Source: Candidatus Epulonipiscium sp.
GTDB taxonomy: Bacteria > Bacillota_A > Clostridia > Lachnospirales > Cellulosilyticaceae
Reading direction: 5' to 3'
NCBI GenBank assembly: GCA_012841565.1
Contig: DUUM01000090.1
Span: forward strand, 92,566-156,565
Length of the DNA stretch: 64,000 nucleotides
The notes beneath the pieces were generated by a model. That model had not been told where the DNA came from and searched no databases. It saw only the letters and a list, made by a program, of their open reading frames with translations. Shown in pieces: positions 63,430 to 64,000 of this stretch (position 1 is the first letter of the stretch; every line of letters starts with the position of its first letter). A program made the position numbers and the translations under genes.

Positions 63430-64000
63430 TTATCTCATAGAAATGTATTCTTGTATGATTTTAACTGTATTTTCAATCCCTATTGCGCTATCGATACAAA
63501 GATGATAATTACATAATTCGCCCCACTTATTAGTGGAATAAAAATTGTAATAAGCCTCTCTTTGCTTGTCAATTTTGTGAATGGCTTTTTTTGCATCTTT
63601 CTTATTGACGCCATAATCCTCAATTATCCTATTAATGCGAGTTTCTTGATCTGAGTGTATAAAAACATTAACACAATTGTTATGCTCACTTAAAACGTAG
63701 TCTGCACATCTTCCTACAAAAACACAAGATTCTCTTTCCGCAATATCTTTAATCGTATTTAACTGTGCGATAAATAATTGGTGATGTAAAGGTAATTGGG
63801 TAGTACTGTACATTCCTGTTTGAAAATAATAAAAGCTATTCACTGACTTTTCATCATAATTTTCAAGAACTGCTTCTGAAAATCCACTTTCTTTTGCTAC
63901 TTCTGCTAATAATTCTTTATCATAGCAAGGAATATTTAAGGCCTTTGCAAGGGCCTTGCCAATATTCCTACCCCCACTTCCATACTGACGCCCAATTGTA
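63430..64000 (-). CDS. Cytidylate-kinase-like protein (N-terminus beyond the window)
   Basis: 190 residues are visible and the start lies past the right edge. TIGRQYGSGGRNIGKALAKA, with its glycine-rich P-loop, then NIPCYDKELLAEVAKESGFS is the signature of the Cytidylate_kin2 family. GRCADYVLSEHNNCVNVFIH, RINRIIEDYGVNKKDAKKAI and DKQREAYYNFYSTNKWGEL follow as in relatives. The family is related to CMP kinase but its substrate is not established. It lies 66 bp upstream of the M50-like gene. Confidence 0.88.
   Translation of the reverse strand, partial: TIGRQYGSGGRNIGKALAKALNIPCYDKELLAEVAKESGFSEAVLENYDEKSVNSFYYFQTGMYSTTQLPLHHQLFIAQLNTIKDIAERESCVFVGRCADYVLSEHNNCVNVFIHSDQETRINRIIEDYGVNKKDAKKAIHKIDKQREAYYNFYSTNKWGELCNYHLCIDSAIGIENTVKIIQEYISMR

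Overview
The window is a low-GC, AT-rich chromosomal segment of a spore-forming, anaerobic clostridium. Within Clostridia a Lachnospirales-like lineage is my best guess, but no 16S gene is present to settle it. Evidence for this is strong AGGAGG-type ribosome binding sites throughout, a smpB-ssrA pair, a GerMN-domain sporulation gene, a small clostridial spore-surface-like protein, a desulfoferrodoxin/rubrerythrin oxygen-defence pair and the clostridial arg gene order. All coordinates, alignments and motif calls were made by eye; no database search was run.

Layout. 1-11.6 kb is a polysaccharide-utilisation locus: DUF2264 protein (cut by the left edge), GH88 unsaturated glucuronyl hydrolase, two sugar permeases and a lipoprotein binding protein on the minus strand, divergent from a YesM-like sensor kinase, a YesN-like AraC regulator and a heparinase II/III-like lyase. 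The shared upstream region carries two pairs of 21-bp-spaced direct repeats, as expected for AraC-type operators. 11.7-14.1 kb holds degV and cinA. 14.1-17.3 kb is a decay zone: a frameshifted small gene, a truncated anti-sigma factor, a broken ECF sigma gene, a GerMN gene, and a second degenerate copy of the 3' end of ssrA about 1.15 kb from the real tmRNA gene. 17.3-26.8 kb is the glycolytic/RNA-quality-control cluster read gap-pgk-tpiA-gpmI-eno-secG-rnr-smpB-ssrA. 27-34.3 kb holds membrane and housekeeping genes (DUF1294, MFS, DUF3298, Nudix, aldehyde dehydrogenase, YitT, GIY-YIG, a two-P-loop ATPase). 34.4-39.7 kb is the argCJBDF operon. 39.9-48.2 kb holds a Kef-type antiporter, hisS with an apparent histidine leader-peptide attenuator, a cupin, the pdxR/pdxS pair, an rsmH paralogue and a secreted protein. 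48.3-53 kb contains the spore-surface-like protein, desulfoferrodoxin, rubrerythrin, citrate synthase and a PII-like protein with a second antiporter. 53-64 kb has acyltransferases, a permuted NlpC/P60-like protein, a metal-ligand-free S4 paralogue behind a Fur-type box, a lipoprotein, a VanRS-like two-component system, a 2-hydroxyacid dehydrogenase with MFS transporter, an M50-type membrane protease and a cytidylate-kinase-like gene cut by the right edge.

The most unusual items are: (1) a 15-residue leader peptide ending in five histidines, followed by a strong terminator, directly upstream of hisS, where a T-box is the usual Firmicute solution; (2) three copies, all in one orientation within 4.5 kb, of a 110-120 bp palindromic intergenic element with a conserved apical loop and covarying arms; (3) the duplicated tmRNA 3' terminus beside decayed genes.
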